Notes under the pieces: model-generated
Seen by the model: the letters and a program-made list of their open reading frames with translations, nothing else
The model's database searches: none
Told to the model about the DNA's origin: nothing
Origin: Schistocephalus solidus
Lineage: Eukaryota; Platyhelminthes; Cestoda; Diphyllobothriidea; Diphyllobothriidae
Length of the DNA: 64,000 nucleotides
NCBI GenBank assembly: GCA_017591395.1
Contig: WEDG01001369.1
Coordinates: 62,001 to 126,000, forward strand
Reading direction: 5' to 3'
Made by a program: the position numbers and the translations under genes
In this document: in pieces, positions 35,878-47,689 of the stretch
Numbering within the stretch: the first letter of the stretch is position 1
Layout: each line of letters opens with the position of its first letter

Positions 35878-36142
35878 AGACTTAAAACTAACCCTAACAT
35901 AAACCTAATCTGTCGCCTTAATTTGAACACTAACGCTACCCTAAACGCTAACTCGAAAGTCAACACTTTCTTTGTCCTTAAACCTAAACTTACCCTAAGG
36001 TAGTTTAACGTTACCCTTGACTCTAACCTTAAAACCAACCCAAACACTAAAACTAACCCTGAAAATTGACGCAAAGATGCCTGTATTGTGGGCGGTTTTT
36101 GTTCTAATGTCCTGTTTGGGAGCCATATAAGTCATCCTTGTC
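35878..36142 (+). repeat. Telomere-motif-like repeat unit 2
   Basis: Degenerate CCTAAC/CCCTAA array (ACTAACCCTAACATAAACC near 35887, TACCCTAAACGCTAAC near 35937, ACTAACCCTG near 36052). It is followed by GACGCAAAGATGCCTGTATT, GTGGGCGG and CATATAAGTCATCCTT. Confidence 0.65.
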
Positions 36143-36149
36143 GATTAAA

Positions 36150-36345
36150 TGTCACGTGTTCTAACAGTCACACTAAGCCTTACCGCAACCTTCACCGTAA
36201 CCCCCACTCTTAACCTTACCCTACTTTCAAATCTTCCCCTGCTCTACCTGGAATTTAACGCAAATCTGCCTGTATTATGGGTAGTTCCTGTTCCCATGTC
36301 GGAGGGGAGTGAGGGGGAGCATATAAGCAATCCTTACGTAATCCG
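36150..36345 (+). repeat. Telomere-motif-like repeat unit 3
   Basis: Short degenerate CCCTAAC-type array (36165-36245), then TTTAACGCAAATCTGCCTGT, ATTATGGGTAGTTCCTGTTC and CATATAAGCAATCCTTACG: the same flank as units 2 and 4. Confidence 0.65.
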
Positions 36346-36367
36346 ATCTTAACTGGCAAGGTAACGA

Positions 36368-36428
36368 GTACGCGGCTCAATGGTTAGAGCGTTAGACTTC
36401 TGATCAACGCTGACAGAAATCAGTTCGG
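36368..36428 (+). other. tRNA-like sequence (pseudo-tRNA or SINE head)
   Basis: GCTCAATGGTTAGAGC forms a perfect D-arm with an A-box, followed by an anticodon-arm-like TTAGACTTCTGATCAA. The T-arm is poor (AGTTCGGTGTG) and no acceptor stem pairs, so a functional tRNA is unlikely. Confidence 0.4.
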
Positions 36429-36429
36429 T

Positions 36430-37269
36430 GTGTCCTTTGACAGCAACAATCGTCAACTACGGAATCCTTTGAAATGATTTCCACTGAGATGTCTCCTTCC
36501 CAGTAACTGGGCATTCTCCAGATTTTTGATCCTCCATTCTTCCTTCACATCGTCTCTTTTTTAATAAAATTTTAAAAAAGTTTTCATTGGATTTGACGTT
36601 TACACGCCTATCGGGACACAGCCCTTAAATTGACGAGTTACAGAGGCGTGTATTCTTCCTTCCATCTGTGGCCATTTACCTTTTAATGTTCCTGCTTCAT
36701 GAAAAAGGATGTGCTTCTTTTTAGACGTGTCTTTCATATGCCCGCGCTTGCTCCCAATGTCTCTTATTTCTTTTTAGTTGATAATTAGCCAATCGACTTT
36801 GCTGAAACGTTGTCCACCCACACAGCGAAGTCTTTCCGCCCAGTCTAGCGTGGTTTTTGTTATAATTACTGCTATGCGGCAGCCTGTAAACCATCAATTG
36901 GACTATATTTGACACGATTTCTGCCATGTAAGGTATCAGAGATGCAGAAACTGAGAGCAGACGTGCCACCATAATGGACTTATAGCCAATTTTGATGCTG
37001 GTGCCTACATGTACCACACACAGAACGTCTTACTGGAAACGGTTCAATTATATTTTATTTAAGCCGAAAAGTAGGTGTAAGCATCCGAACTCTTCGTCTG
37101 CTCAGATGAAAAATAGAATTTGACAACCAGGAAGCGAAAAATGAACGGAAACATGATGGTGTATACGAAGCGCCGTTGGAACGGGTACGTTTCCTTCCTA
37201 ACTATAATTGCTACTGATGATTGTTTAGTAACACAATAAGTATGTCAAAAGCGATAACCACGTCACTGA
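36430..37269. other. Non-coding stretch
   Basis: No supported gene; short frames only. Confidence 0.4.
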
Positions 37270-37600
37270 AGGGAGGTGAAACGAGTGAGTTGAGTGTAAT
37301 CATGCGGCGCTCAAGGCTCTTCCTGACTGCATTAACACTTGGTGATATTACAATTTCCTCCCTGGTGGAGCCTTCCACGCCTCCACAACCCTGTGCGAAA
37401 GAGAAACTTCCACAGGTTTAGCCATGAAACACCTCGGATAGTTTATGGGGATGTCCGCGTAGTTTAGTTTTAGTAGAAATCTCAAAGAACTGCTCAACAG
37501 TACTGCAGCAACCCAGGCTTCCGACAATGTGGAAAGTCAGTAGAAGGATCGCTCGTATTTGTCTTTGCCTTAAATGCGGAGCATTCAGAATGAAAATCAT
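37270..37600 (-). pseudogene. CR1 reverse-transcriptase C-terminal fragment
   Basis: On the minus strand: AILLLTFHIVGSLGCC, EQFFEISTKTKLRGHPHKL, then HRVVEAWKAPPGR and a remnant of the terminal helix (RKSLERRM in another frame). This is the standard CR1 ORF2 C-terminus, as at 54350-54130. It probably belongs to the same broken copy as 38118-38950. Confidence 0.65.
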
Positions 37601-37835
37601 TCTCCGTTATGACAAATAATCCCTCGGATAAGCTCATTGGCGCGCCACTGGACCCCATTTCGAGAGCAGCGTTGTCCTTCGCAACCAATGGTTTCAATGC
37701 GCAAACGGTGCATCGGATAGGGATGCTATGCATGGCCACCTAAACGGCAAAAGGAAATGATCCGCACGCTTAAAATAGGTCGCCTTAATGTGAATTTCAG
37801 GAGGGATAAATATACCCGTGTCTTCAGGTTGACAC

Positions 37836-38118
37836 ATATCCTAACATAAAACTAAGCTTTAACCTTAATCTTAACCCTAGCTCTACCCTAAACCTCAAGC
37901 CTACAGTCAAAATGATAATAGCTTTAACACTTAGTCTAACTATAACCCTAACCCCAACTCTAACCTTTACCTGAAACTTCAACCGAACCCTTAACTGACC
38001 CCTAACCCTCACCTTAATCCTAAATATAATTTCCTCGGAATTTAGCGCAAAGCCACATGTATTATGGGCATTTCCTATTACCGTGTCCTATTTAGGTGAC
38101 CATACAAGATATTCTTAC
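37836..38118 (+). repeat. Telomere-motif-like repeat unit 4 (lies within a CR1 fragment)
   Basis: CCTAACATAAAACTAAGC, TAACCCTAGCTCTACCCTAA, TATAACCCTAACCCC and CCTAACCCTCACC make a degenerate array. Then comes the shared flank: GAATTTAGCGCAAAGCCACA, TATTATGGGCATTTCC, CGTGTCC, CATACAAGATATTCTTACCC. CR1 coding sequence is present on both sides. Confidence 0.65.
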
Positions 38119-38950
38119 CCAATGCAGTTTTGTCCGCACAAATGTGTTGTATACATTTGCAAAAGGCTCTTTGTCCACGATCAAGAAGGTGTATTGGATG
38201 AGGAACAGTGCTGATATCGCACAACTGGTGGACTTTGAGCACTGTAGTGATGGCTTTAGGGCAACTCTGATCCGTGTACCCAAGTTATTTTGTGCTTCTA
38301 CATCCAGGAGTGGCATGCTAGTTAAGTAGTATGTTCTGCTCTCCCAAGACCGACGTTTGTCTATCCGGAGGACGTGACAATTGCTTACATTTAAGATTAG
38401 AAGCTGTCACGGCAGTTAAATACATGGTGAGACCTAGCCACTGCGACCTTCAGGCCCGATACCGAATAGGAAGCGAAGAAGTTGGAAGCCAGTTGCGAGA
38501 AAACTGTACTCTATATACGAATTTCGGATAATGGGTTAGAGGGAGGTGGCAGCCGAACTAGGACACACGCCCAGCGTCATGAGAGAGGGCCCCCGAATGA
38601 AAGTGAGGGAGTTGTCACAGCGCCTTAGGCAGGAGCATGGCTGAGTATACCCTAAAGTTGATTGGCCGGTTTTTATAGTCGTGATTGGCCGAGAATTAGG
38701 CTGCGCGTGCAAGTAAGCGTGAGAGGCACAGCTTTGCAACAACAGGCCTCCGGAGTACAAAGCCACCTCCTCGGCTAATCTTCGATGCTAAATTTATCTG
38801 TTTACAACTGTTCCTCATCTCCTTCGTTTTTAATAGTACCGCAAAGTGGGGTATCGTCTGCAAACATAACGGTTTCATAGTCCAACTGCCGGTCGCAGTC
38901 ATCAACGAAGATGAAAAACACCACTGTCTACCGTCACTTCTCCTCACTAC
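38119..38950 (-). pseudogene. CR1 reverse-transcriptase middle fragment
   Basis: Minus strand: FVDDCDRQLDYETVMFADDT (38930-38870) holds the catalytic FADD box, followed by LCGTIKNEGDEEQL and a stop. Further along (38316-38119) LGTRIRVALKPSLQCSKST, then DKEPFANVYNTFVR, the fingers/thumb part. The segment between (38340-38770) is degraded or foreign. Confidence 0.65.
38661..38688 (-). promoter_or_regulatory. Possible core promoter: two CCAAT boxes around TATAAAA
   Basis: The minus strand reads GGCCAATCACGACTATAAAA, then CCGGCCAATCA. The arrangement is promoter-like, but no gene follows that I can recognise. It may come from a mobile element. Confidence 0.25.
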
Positions 38951-39730
38951 TGAACGTAAGCATGAGCAACTTGTGACTTCAAAGCCTTCTATTTACATTT
39001 CTATATGCCAGTAAGAAGACCTCGTAGTGGATATGAACCATGTTTTGTGCGCGTTAATAAATGAGCAGATACAATGCTATATAAATGGATATGTTGCAGT
39101 CTGATAATATCTCATAGTTAGACCTTTTTTTTAAACCAAAAGATGCCCCTTCTTAAAGTTTACCTTTTGGAGTACAAGAGGAATATTTATGCACATCTTT
39201 CCTAGAGTTAATATGGACATCGAAAATCAATAGGAAAATCCAAACTACTTAAATAGTCATTGAAGTGTAGTTTTGAAGGTGATTGGGAAGAAAGGTATGC
39301 ACATCCATACCCGGCATCAGATATAAAAGCAGAAAAAGGTAGAACGTGTACGGAGGGGATGGAAGTGCAGTATTTATAGAGCTGCATTGCCAATGTCATC
39401 TGAGGGCGTAGCACGCCTGTGGCGCGCTAGTATTATTATTATTCTTATTATTATTTATCATCTGCCTAAGCTCTTCTCCAATCAGCCTGATTCAGTCGAA
39501 CCATGTGCGGATAAGCAGGAGTCCCGTGCCCGGTGACATTGCGTGCGATATGAAGGGACGTACGCCATTTCCTGTAGGACTCAAAGGTGAAGTGCGTCCT
39601 GAGTCAACACTTATGGATTGGGATGAGTCTGGCCTGTCCGAAGCTCTACTCCTTTTCACAGGGTTTGCTTTGCGGTTTTGTCGCTAAAACGGACATGCAG
39701 CAGATGCTTTGGGCTAGATCAGAACACAAC
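38951..39730. other. Non-coding stretch
   Basis: No recognised gene or RNA. Confidence 0.4.
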
Positions 39731-39734
39731 AGGC

Positions 39735-40010
39735 AGTAGTGGGGATGCATACACACGACGAAGGCCACACATGGGATGTGGGTGTGTGTGCGTGGTTCAT
39801 GCCCAGGCGCAGACTCACGCCGCGTCAACCACCTGCGCCCGGACTTCTGGACTCTGTCTTGACACCGAGCTCAGGTGGGCGAGGGAAGGGAGCGTGGTAG
39901 GCCCCACACAAGCCTACTTCCAATGTAACCTAATTCACGCGCAATTCACCGTCGCTGCACCAACCTTGCCATGAGGCACATGGGGAACCTAGTCAGAATC
40001 GCCGATCGAA
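39735..40010 (+). repeat. SINE/RTE 3' tail, diverged
   Basis: GACTCTGTCTTGACACCGAGCTCAGG-type tail near 39850, AAGCCTACTTCCAATGTAACC, ATTCACGCGCAATTCACCGT, then CATGGGGAACCTAGTC. Sense orientation of the RTE 3' end. Confidence 0.6.
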
Positions 40011-40171
40011 TCACCGGTGGTGGTGGCCTCGAGTGGCAGATCCTGAGTCCCTGGTCTCTGTTGGCAGCAGAGTTATTTTGACGGTAGCTGTGGTATTTGC
40101 ATCAACAGTCGGAAATCGGAAATGTCAGAAGTGAAACAAGTGATGTAAATACTAAAATTCCGTAGCAACCG

Positions 40172-40515
40172 ACGACTGTTTGACCGTCGCAGTCCAGCGA
40201 TATCCACCGTAGGCTCCACGGCAGGGCGGTGACTGGCGCTGGTTTATAGTGAAATTATACTTTCGCTGCATCTACTTCACTCTCTGCTCCGATCCCCCAT
40301 CTGGGCCCGGTGTCAAGAAAACCTGAAGAAGGTAAGGGCGCGGGCACACACATTGTGGTCCACCAAAAACAAGAACAAAACAACAAGGAGGGAGGGCTAA
40401 TCGGATCCCAACTGAGTGGGAGTGTCATAAAGGCCATATTAAGGAGTCATTGCAGCCTGACTCTCAGTCCGGCAGTCAGTCACTCCGCACAAACACACAC
40501 TAGGCTAACATATCC
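40172..40515 (-). repeat. RTE 3' UTR fragment
   Basis: Starts TTTGACCGTCGCAGTCCAGC and contains GGCCCGGTGTCAAGAAAACC, GGATCCCAACTGAGTGGG, GTCATAAAGGCCATATTAAGG and CAGCCTGACTCTCAGTCC, in minus orientation as at 8908-9250. Confidence 0.7.
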
Positions 40516-40519
40516 TTCT

Positions 40520-43500
40520 TTCTACGCTCGAATTTCCTCCTCGACTGAAATCTACTTTCTTTATTGAAGCACGGATCATGTTTCTGCTATCTACTCGTAT
40601 TCGGACGCCCGCTACTGCAAAACCGAAGCCGCCTGATTACGTCTGCTCTTGCGAATAGTGTCCGAAACTCGTCACGTTAACCGGCCGCACGACGGACGGT
40701 CACGTGTTGCGCAACTGGTGATCTAGACACGCCTTCCTACCGTATGTCACGCGCACGTGACCAACCTAACCGTCTGGTGTCGACCTTAGATATCCCTTAA
40801 CTCCATCCACTTGCTTTATGACACGGCTCGACTACTAACCACGAACAGATTTCCCTCCCCTCTCTAACTGATCTGATGCAGAGCCAAATTAACCACCTTC
40901 CAGAAGTCCCTAAACACATTACCTCAGAATATGCCGCATTTTTGCCCAGTTTCACTTTACCAATGGCCCGACATAATGCTGACTGGCAGGAGCCAAGGTT
41001 GGCCACTTCAACTAACTGGGCGGAGGACCTCCACCAAACGCGCGCCGTACACACGACGATCCGCTCATTCTTGTCGTTGAAAATTTCGTCCGTGTGCACA
41101 CACATGAACATACAGGGTCATATGAATGAATGTGCAGGAATATGGTGTGCAGCAAAGGATGAGGTGATGGAGCTTCTAGCCCTGCCGATGGATTGGCTGT
41201 TGTCCAACCAGACCAATGCGCGGCAGATATCTGCAAACTGCGCAAAACCATACCGGAACGGCGACTGCACACCTGGCGGTTGTGCATTTGTGTAGACGGT
41301 GTCTCTTTTTGCGGTAAGTACGTTGGTGGATAGCCATAATAAACCATGACCGGAATTCACGTTAGACGTGGGAGCAGACTAAGGTTTTTTGGCACAGTCG
41401 CTTTTTGTGATAGAAGTGAGTTGGTTGTGAGTACATTGTGGTGAGTGTGATGGTGACCAACCAGATCAATTCGCACTTTATACGTGCGTCAAAAATGAGG
41501 ACTCGTTGAGGGTGGTCGAGTGCTGATTTGCGGCACTAACCCCCCTTGCCGTATTCGAGTGGCCAAAAACATTGCTGTCTCCTTTCGAACTCGCAGACCG
41601 CCGCACCGAATGATCAGGAAAAATAAACATCCCAGGATCCGCACCCGATTGCCGGGGACTCGGCTAAGGCAAGCTGCTTCACAATGCTTTCGCACTGCCT
41701 ATCCTTAATCGTGATGACGCCATGACCTCCCTGGCCTGACGTCCATCACCCATTGCACGTCCATCCCGTCGGAGTCAATGTTGATTAAGCATGACAGAGA
41801 AGCCAACCCATGCCCGTCTCCTCCGCGACCCGAGAAATTGCAACCCGTTGTTCAAGTCTTGGTGAAGTACAGAGGTTTTCAGAGTGAGAACCCTGTACAG
41901 TAGATTGCCTAACTCATGAAATGTCTATATCAGAATTTGAGGGCACGCATTTTGAGGTATTATATTTTTGTATTGAATCGATGCACAAAAAATGTTTAAT
42001 AATAAAGAATTCACTTCAGATCGGTTCATTGGTGGGAAAAAGGGGTAACATGGGGCAAACTCCGACGTTTCTTGCTATCCGGGAATTTTCCTAGGCTATT
42101 AAAAGCTATGGATGAAAGCATTTAGCTTTGATGCGCATTGATACGAATGAACATTAATATAAGTCGGAAACACTTGGAATATATCCCTTCGGAGAACGGA
42201 ATATTATATTTTTTTTTCACGAAAATCAGGTGAATACAGGTTTGAGAGATCACATTGTTTACGGAAAAAAAACAAGGGCAGATTCAGCCTAAAAAATAAA
42301 GTTTTGCAAATTTATGACGTTTTGTACTAAAAAACGCGTATAAACTTGTGTTAATGTACTGTTTTACCACACCGATAATTAGGACCTTAAACGAAATGAC
42401 GCGCCGCCACTTTTCGCTGTCACGGCTAAGCCTGTCAAGACAATTTCCGTCTGCAGGTGACTATAAATGAATAAGCAAACTCGAAATGGAAGGGGCAGGA
42501 GATTGACATTTTATCATTAAATCATGGTATATATTCGGCCACACTCTTGTGCGTTTGAAATCTTAGAATTAGACAGACGTAAGCAAATATATTGAAAAAC
42601 ACTCCTATCGAAACAGAGAAGTGAGCTATTTAATTTTCAACAGAAATTTTATCCGTACTTTTCAGCGAAAAACCCGTCAAACGTTCCTAGTTTTTTCCTT
42701 GACTTCACCTTGGAAAAAGCGTGATGTACGCAGACATTCGACAGCGAATCATCTAATTAAAGCGCTTTTTAAAGAGGTAACTTATTAAAGAAAATTTTTT
42801 TAAACTGATTATAGGCAAACTTTCACCCGGCTTTTTTTATGGACGTTTATTTTTCTCGGCAGCGAAGCCACAAATATGACCCAGACGGCCATCTGCATTA
42901 TAAATAATGTCCAAAAGTCACAACTTGGGTAAATGCTTTTAAGAAATATCTTATTTTGAAGGTTTTGCTAAACGCATCGAACGGAGTATAAATTTATGGG
43001 CAGTCGACTGAAGACAATGAAAATCTTAAAGAATTCACCACATTTTTAAAGGCGATCTGAAACATCTTAATAGAAAACCCGAAATCGTTATAAAGAAATG
43101 TAACAAAATGGTACGTTTACGATTGCACCTGATGATTCTATTTAAATTTATCAGTCAGCGACCGGTCTGTGAACATGTGAGGTTATAAATATTATATTCT
43201 TGTGACATCTCTATCGGCGCAATCAAGCGAAAATCTGTTTGTCAAACGCATCTAATACAATGCACGAACGGAAGAAAAAACTGCCAATTGTCGTGAAACG
43301 GTGTTGGAATATACACTCGCATGTTAGGCTACTTGATAGTGGCTATACTTTGCGTTGCGCTTAATCTGGAGGAACACGTTCGTGGAAAGCTGAAAAACTA
43401 TTTTCAAAAGTAATGCTGCTTTACTCACTCGTTTAATTGCATAGACAGGCTTCCTATGCATTTTAAACTTCAGTTTACTCAACTTGATCGATTTGTCACC

Positions 43501-45844
43501 GTAATTTGTACCTTTTCTAAAAAATTAGTATTTCTACACAACGTTATATTAATTTTGTAAACCATAATAAGCCTTGTTTTTCCTAACCATGGATTCTGTA
43601 TTGATGTAAAACTTTGGAGGACGCAGCGTGCGCTGATTTCGCGTAACGGGCCGTAACTCACAAAATCCAAAAGATTTCATGAGTTAGGACAGCTACTGTA
43701 CACCCTCGGCTTGACAACCCACACCAAAGAATCCGTCACATGTTCATACACCTTTATTTGTGGGATCGGAGACTAACAGCCCGGTGTCTTTTTCACCGGC
43801 AGACGGCACGCCAAGAGTGCCAAAACCAATTTTAGTACCCTTAAAACTTCGGTCGCCATTATCTCCCCAAAAACAGAGACTGTAGTGGTTGACTTGCCAT
43901 CACTGACCCGCTGTACCGCGGCAGCAAAATAAGGAAAAATCGGCGAAGAGCCTAAACGGATAGACTTAACTACATTACATGTCCTCGGTACCTCCAAAAA
44001 CAAAGCCTAGGGACCCAATTTGGTATCAGGATACGGTATTTTTGGCGTTAGCAAATAAACCAAAAAACACTTATTCCAGTTTCTGTCCTTGGCAATATCA
44101 CTTTGTCGGGGCCTGAACAAATGAATGGTCGAGACGCATATTCAATCGAACCGCCGGCATCTGATTCGCACAAGTTCTACAATTGGCAGAGAGAGCAAAC
44201 CCAGAAGAGGGAACAGCCGCCATTAGCTGACAACATTCCACCTGAGCTGAAATTCGAAGCCCAGCCCCAGCTCCGAGGTTAGAAAGAACAAACCAATCTT
44301 CCAATGGTCTTCGGAATTGTCTCTATAAGGGGGTACACCGCTGGAAACTGAAGAGCTAATAATTTAAGGTAGTGGACTAAGAAAAAAATCTTTTGTGGCC
44401 GGTACAATCGCCACAGGTCAGCGTGAGAAATGCCATGAACTTGTAATAGTGTGCAAGAGAATGTAACGGGATGCACAAATACATACAGGATAGGAACAAA
44501 CAGCAAGCCATTAAATATCGAGGGGTATAACAACAATAAGTGGGAGACCGATCAAAAACTGTACATGAGTCAGCCGTGGGTCAGGCCGCTAAACATACTG
44601 CATGTGGTTGGGATGCATGTACAGGAAGGAGTGAAGGTCTCCCAGCGTGTTCAATCCGCACATCGCGTGCTGTATTTTGACCTCCAGAATGTTCTCAAAG
44701 GTCCTGAAAAGGTGTAAGAAAGGGAGTGGGGTAGAGAATACATCACCACCACAATCAACACCAAAACGTCACCAAAGTCCAGACAAGGTACGGACTCGAG
44801 ACATGTGCGACCGCTAGTGCTGTAGCGTGAGCTTCTTCAACACAGTGGCGAGGAACCGCTGCTATGAGCGACCCAAAAATGTTGAACACTTTAAAAGACG
44901 TTGTGATGTGCAGTCCTTCAGTCAAAAGGAAAACGGCCTTTGAGCTATCAGTTGAAGTTGCCGGCCTAGTCATTAGAATTAAGGAATGAAAAGGGTTGCG
45001 AAATACATAGTCCGTTTAGGTAGCGTCTGTATGAAAAAAGACTCATGAAAACCCACAACGAGGCACCCTGGTTAGGACAGCGACTGTTAACAAGATTGGA
45101 TAGAGCACAAGCAAAGGTGTGGTTAGATAACTAAATACTAAAAAAATTTAGTTGGCCAGCAAAAGCAAAACAGGCACCGAGTCTCATGAAACCTTAACTG
45201 GCAAAAGTAAATGTGCAGGGATATCCAGGGATCACAATATCATAGTAATTATTGCCTCGTCGTATGTCGTATTTCCATCGAGAATTACACCAGTGGCTCG
45301 AACGAAGTGAAACCAGAAGGCAATTGAGAATCAAATAGGACAATAGCTACAAAAGGCCTACTTGTTTCAGTCAAACCAGCACAAAATACATTTGTAACAC
45401 TCAGTTGGTAGTAAAGAGAGTCTTCTCGAAATTGCGTACTCGGATAAAAAGTTCATCTAGGAGGAGGAAAAAGATGCTAGTTTTGAAATTACGGTTTATG
45501 ACCGTATAAACAGAGGTTTACAGGGCGTGCCCGCAAGGCATGCTAATCGCTCCAGAAGTTAACATTTTGTGAGTCTTTTAAAGCATCTCCGCGAATGAAA
45601 TAACTGCTTTTAACAGCAGTATTTCAAACGAATATGGGAATTTGCCAGCTCAAATAATTCGCAGGCCAAATCTAGTAGACTAATGAAACTTAATTGGAAT
45701 GTCGTGAGAATTTGCACTCCAGCTTCGTTTAAGTAACCAACGCTAGTTCAAAATAGAGGTAACTCGTTTGGTTAACATTTCACGAGTTTCGATGTGTAAT
45801 ACAGTACAGATCCAAACACTAAATTTTAAGATAAAAGTTTATTA
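40520..45844. other. Long non-coding stretch
   Basis: The 139-codon frame at 40876-41295 and the 76-codon frame at 44003-43773 carry no domain I recognise and lack support. Bases ~41900-43700 are AT-rich with only very short frames. No RNA gene identified. Confidence 0.4.
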
Positions 45845-47630
45845 AGACAGAAAAGGAGAAAGATCGGACTGATGAGGTAGAAGCACAACTGACTGACTGT
45901 TTGAAAAGACTTCAAACGGAAGGTCTGAAAAGCGAAAATGACCTAGAGCGCCTTCGCCCCGTCGGCATGCATGTACCTCGATTGTACGGCTTACCAAAGA
46001 TCCACAAAGATGGCACACCCGTTCGTCCCATCCTAGATATGAAGAACTCACCATACCATGCGATAGCAAAATGGTACGCGGACAAACTAAAGCCCATACA
46101 GGATCAGCTAGCGCCACTTAGCTACCGAGATACTTTTGAGTTCGTTGAATGCGTGAAAGACTTCGACCTGAACGGCATGACAATGTTTTCACTGGATGTC
46201 TCGTCTCTTTTTACGAATGTGCCAGTCACGGAGACAGTCAACTATATCTGTGAATTCATTACTTCCAGCCAACAAGATATAGGAATACCAGTGAATGCGC
46301 TCAAGGAACTGTTATTAAAATGTACCTTGAACGTGCAGTTCCTATTTAACAACAACTTGTACAGACAGATAGACGGAGTAGCTATGGGCTCACCCCTTGG
46401 CCCACTTCTGGCGAATATTTTTCATGGGCAAGATAGAAGCTTTACAGCTTCGTCCGCAGATAAATCGTTTAAAATATTATGGGCGCTACGTGGATGATAT
46501 CTTTGCGGTTGCATCTGAACAAACGGACATTTCAGCTGTAATGGATACCATAAATCAGGCGCACCCGTCAATAAATTTACACTGGAAGAGGAACAATCCG
46601 GATCGCTCCCTTTCCTGGACGTGCTTCTGAGTAGAAGGCCTGACGGGAGTATTCGACGTAGTGTCTATCGTAAGAAGACATGGTCCGGACAATACACCCA
46701 CTTTTGGGAGTTTTGTACCGCTGAACTTTTAAGCGTAATTTAGTGCGCTGTCTGACACAAAGGGCGAAAAGGATCTGCTCGGCCGATAGCATTGACGAAG
46801 AGCTTAAGGTTGTAGAAAGCACTTTTCGACAGAATGGATATCCAGATAGATTTATTGCTAAGAATATTACCAAAAGACCTCCAAAGCTGCCGTTGCTAAC
46901 GGCAAACAAGAAACAACTATTCCTCAGGGTCCCATTTCAAGGGGATGCAGCAAGTGAACTCCTACGAAGGCGCCTAAGCCAAGCTGTGTCAAGCACCTTT
47001 CCAGCAGCTGATGCCCATGTACTTTTCTCGACTTCTCCCATCCTTTACGGACGGGGCAAGGACAAACTGCCAGCCCAGACCACCTCAATGTGCATTTATT
47101 CTTTCACTTGCTCCTGTGGAGCAGAATATATTGGTCGCACGAGCCGGCGTTTGTCCAAAAGAGTACGAGAACACCTTCCAGCATGGTTAGGAAAGGGGCA
47201 GATAAAGAACATAAACAGCTCTATCCCTCGCGTATGTGGTAGACACAGGCCATTGTGTAAATGCCAAAGAGGCATTCCGGGTAATTTACAAGGTCCCCTC
47301 AACCTATTCAAAAATTCCTTGGACAGCGTCTGTTGGCTACGGAGAAGCAGCTGCAATCAGGCTACGCAAACCGGTCCTGTGCGCTCAAAAGAACTTTATA
47401 CAGGCACCGCAATTACCGTGGCCGAAAGCCACCAATTTAGCCGCCCGCATCTAATTACCTGTTCCGGTGGCCACCATTCCTCTGACCATAATCAGAAAAC
47501 GGACCGCAATTTTGTTTTATCCCCCTCCCCCCACCCTGACAACCGTACAATTTGTTTCTACTTACCCGCATATTTGACTTATTGACACAGTGATATAAAT
47601 GTAAAGGCCTGATGAGAATTTATCGAAAGC
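45845..47630 (+). mobile_element. Penelope-like element, 5'-truncated
   Basis: Reverse transcriptase plus GIY-YIG endonuclease in the order typical of Penelope-like retroelements, followed near 47608 by GCCTGATGAGAATTTATCGAAAGCTAACG-like sequence (GATGAG...CGAAAGCTAACG), a pattern typical of the ends of this class. The coding region starts inside the N-terminal part (~45850). Several frameshifts make it inactive. Confidence 0.8.
45850..47585 (+). pseudogene. Penelope-like polyprotein: RT and GIY-YIG endonuclease, frameshifted
   Basis: The RT shows LPKIHKDGTPVRPI (45990-46030), motif A FSLDVSSLFTNVP (46187-46228), motif B GVAMGSPLGPLLANIF (46376-46423), then a frameshift, motif C YGRYVDDIFAV (46479-46511) and a further shift before LPFLDVLLSRRPDGS (46608-46650). 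After another shift comes the linker with NGYPDRFI. The GIY-YIG domain reads CIYSFTCSCGAEYIGRTSRR then LSKRVREHL (47092-47180). Past ~47230 the conserved continuation is in yet another frame (VDTGHCVNAKEAFRVIYKV, IRLRKPVLCAQKNFIQ). Catalytic residues are present but the frame is broken at least four times. Confidence 0.85.
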
Positions 47631-47689
47631 TAACGTATGCTCGCCAAATTGTCTTTTGAATTTTTCAATGGGAATTTTCGGTACTATAA

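Noticed and set aside
40876..41295. 139-codon plus-strand frame
   Set aside because: No recognised domain, overlaps equally long minus-strand frames, and lies in repeat-rich sequence.
43773..44003. 76-codon minus-strand frame ending CRLPVKKTPGC
   Set aside because: Looks somewhat protein-like, but no family, splice or promoter evidence supports it.
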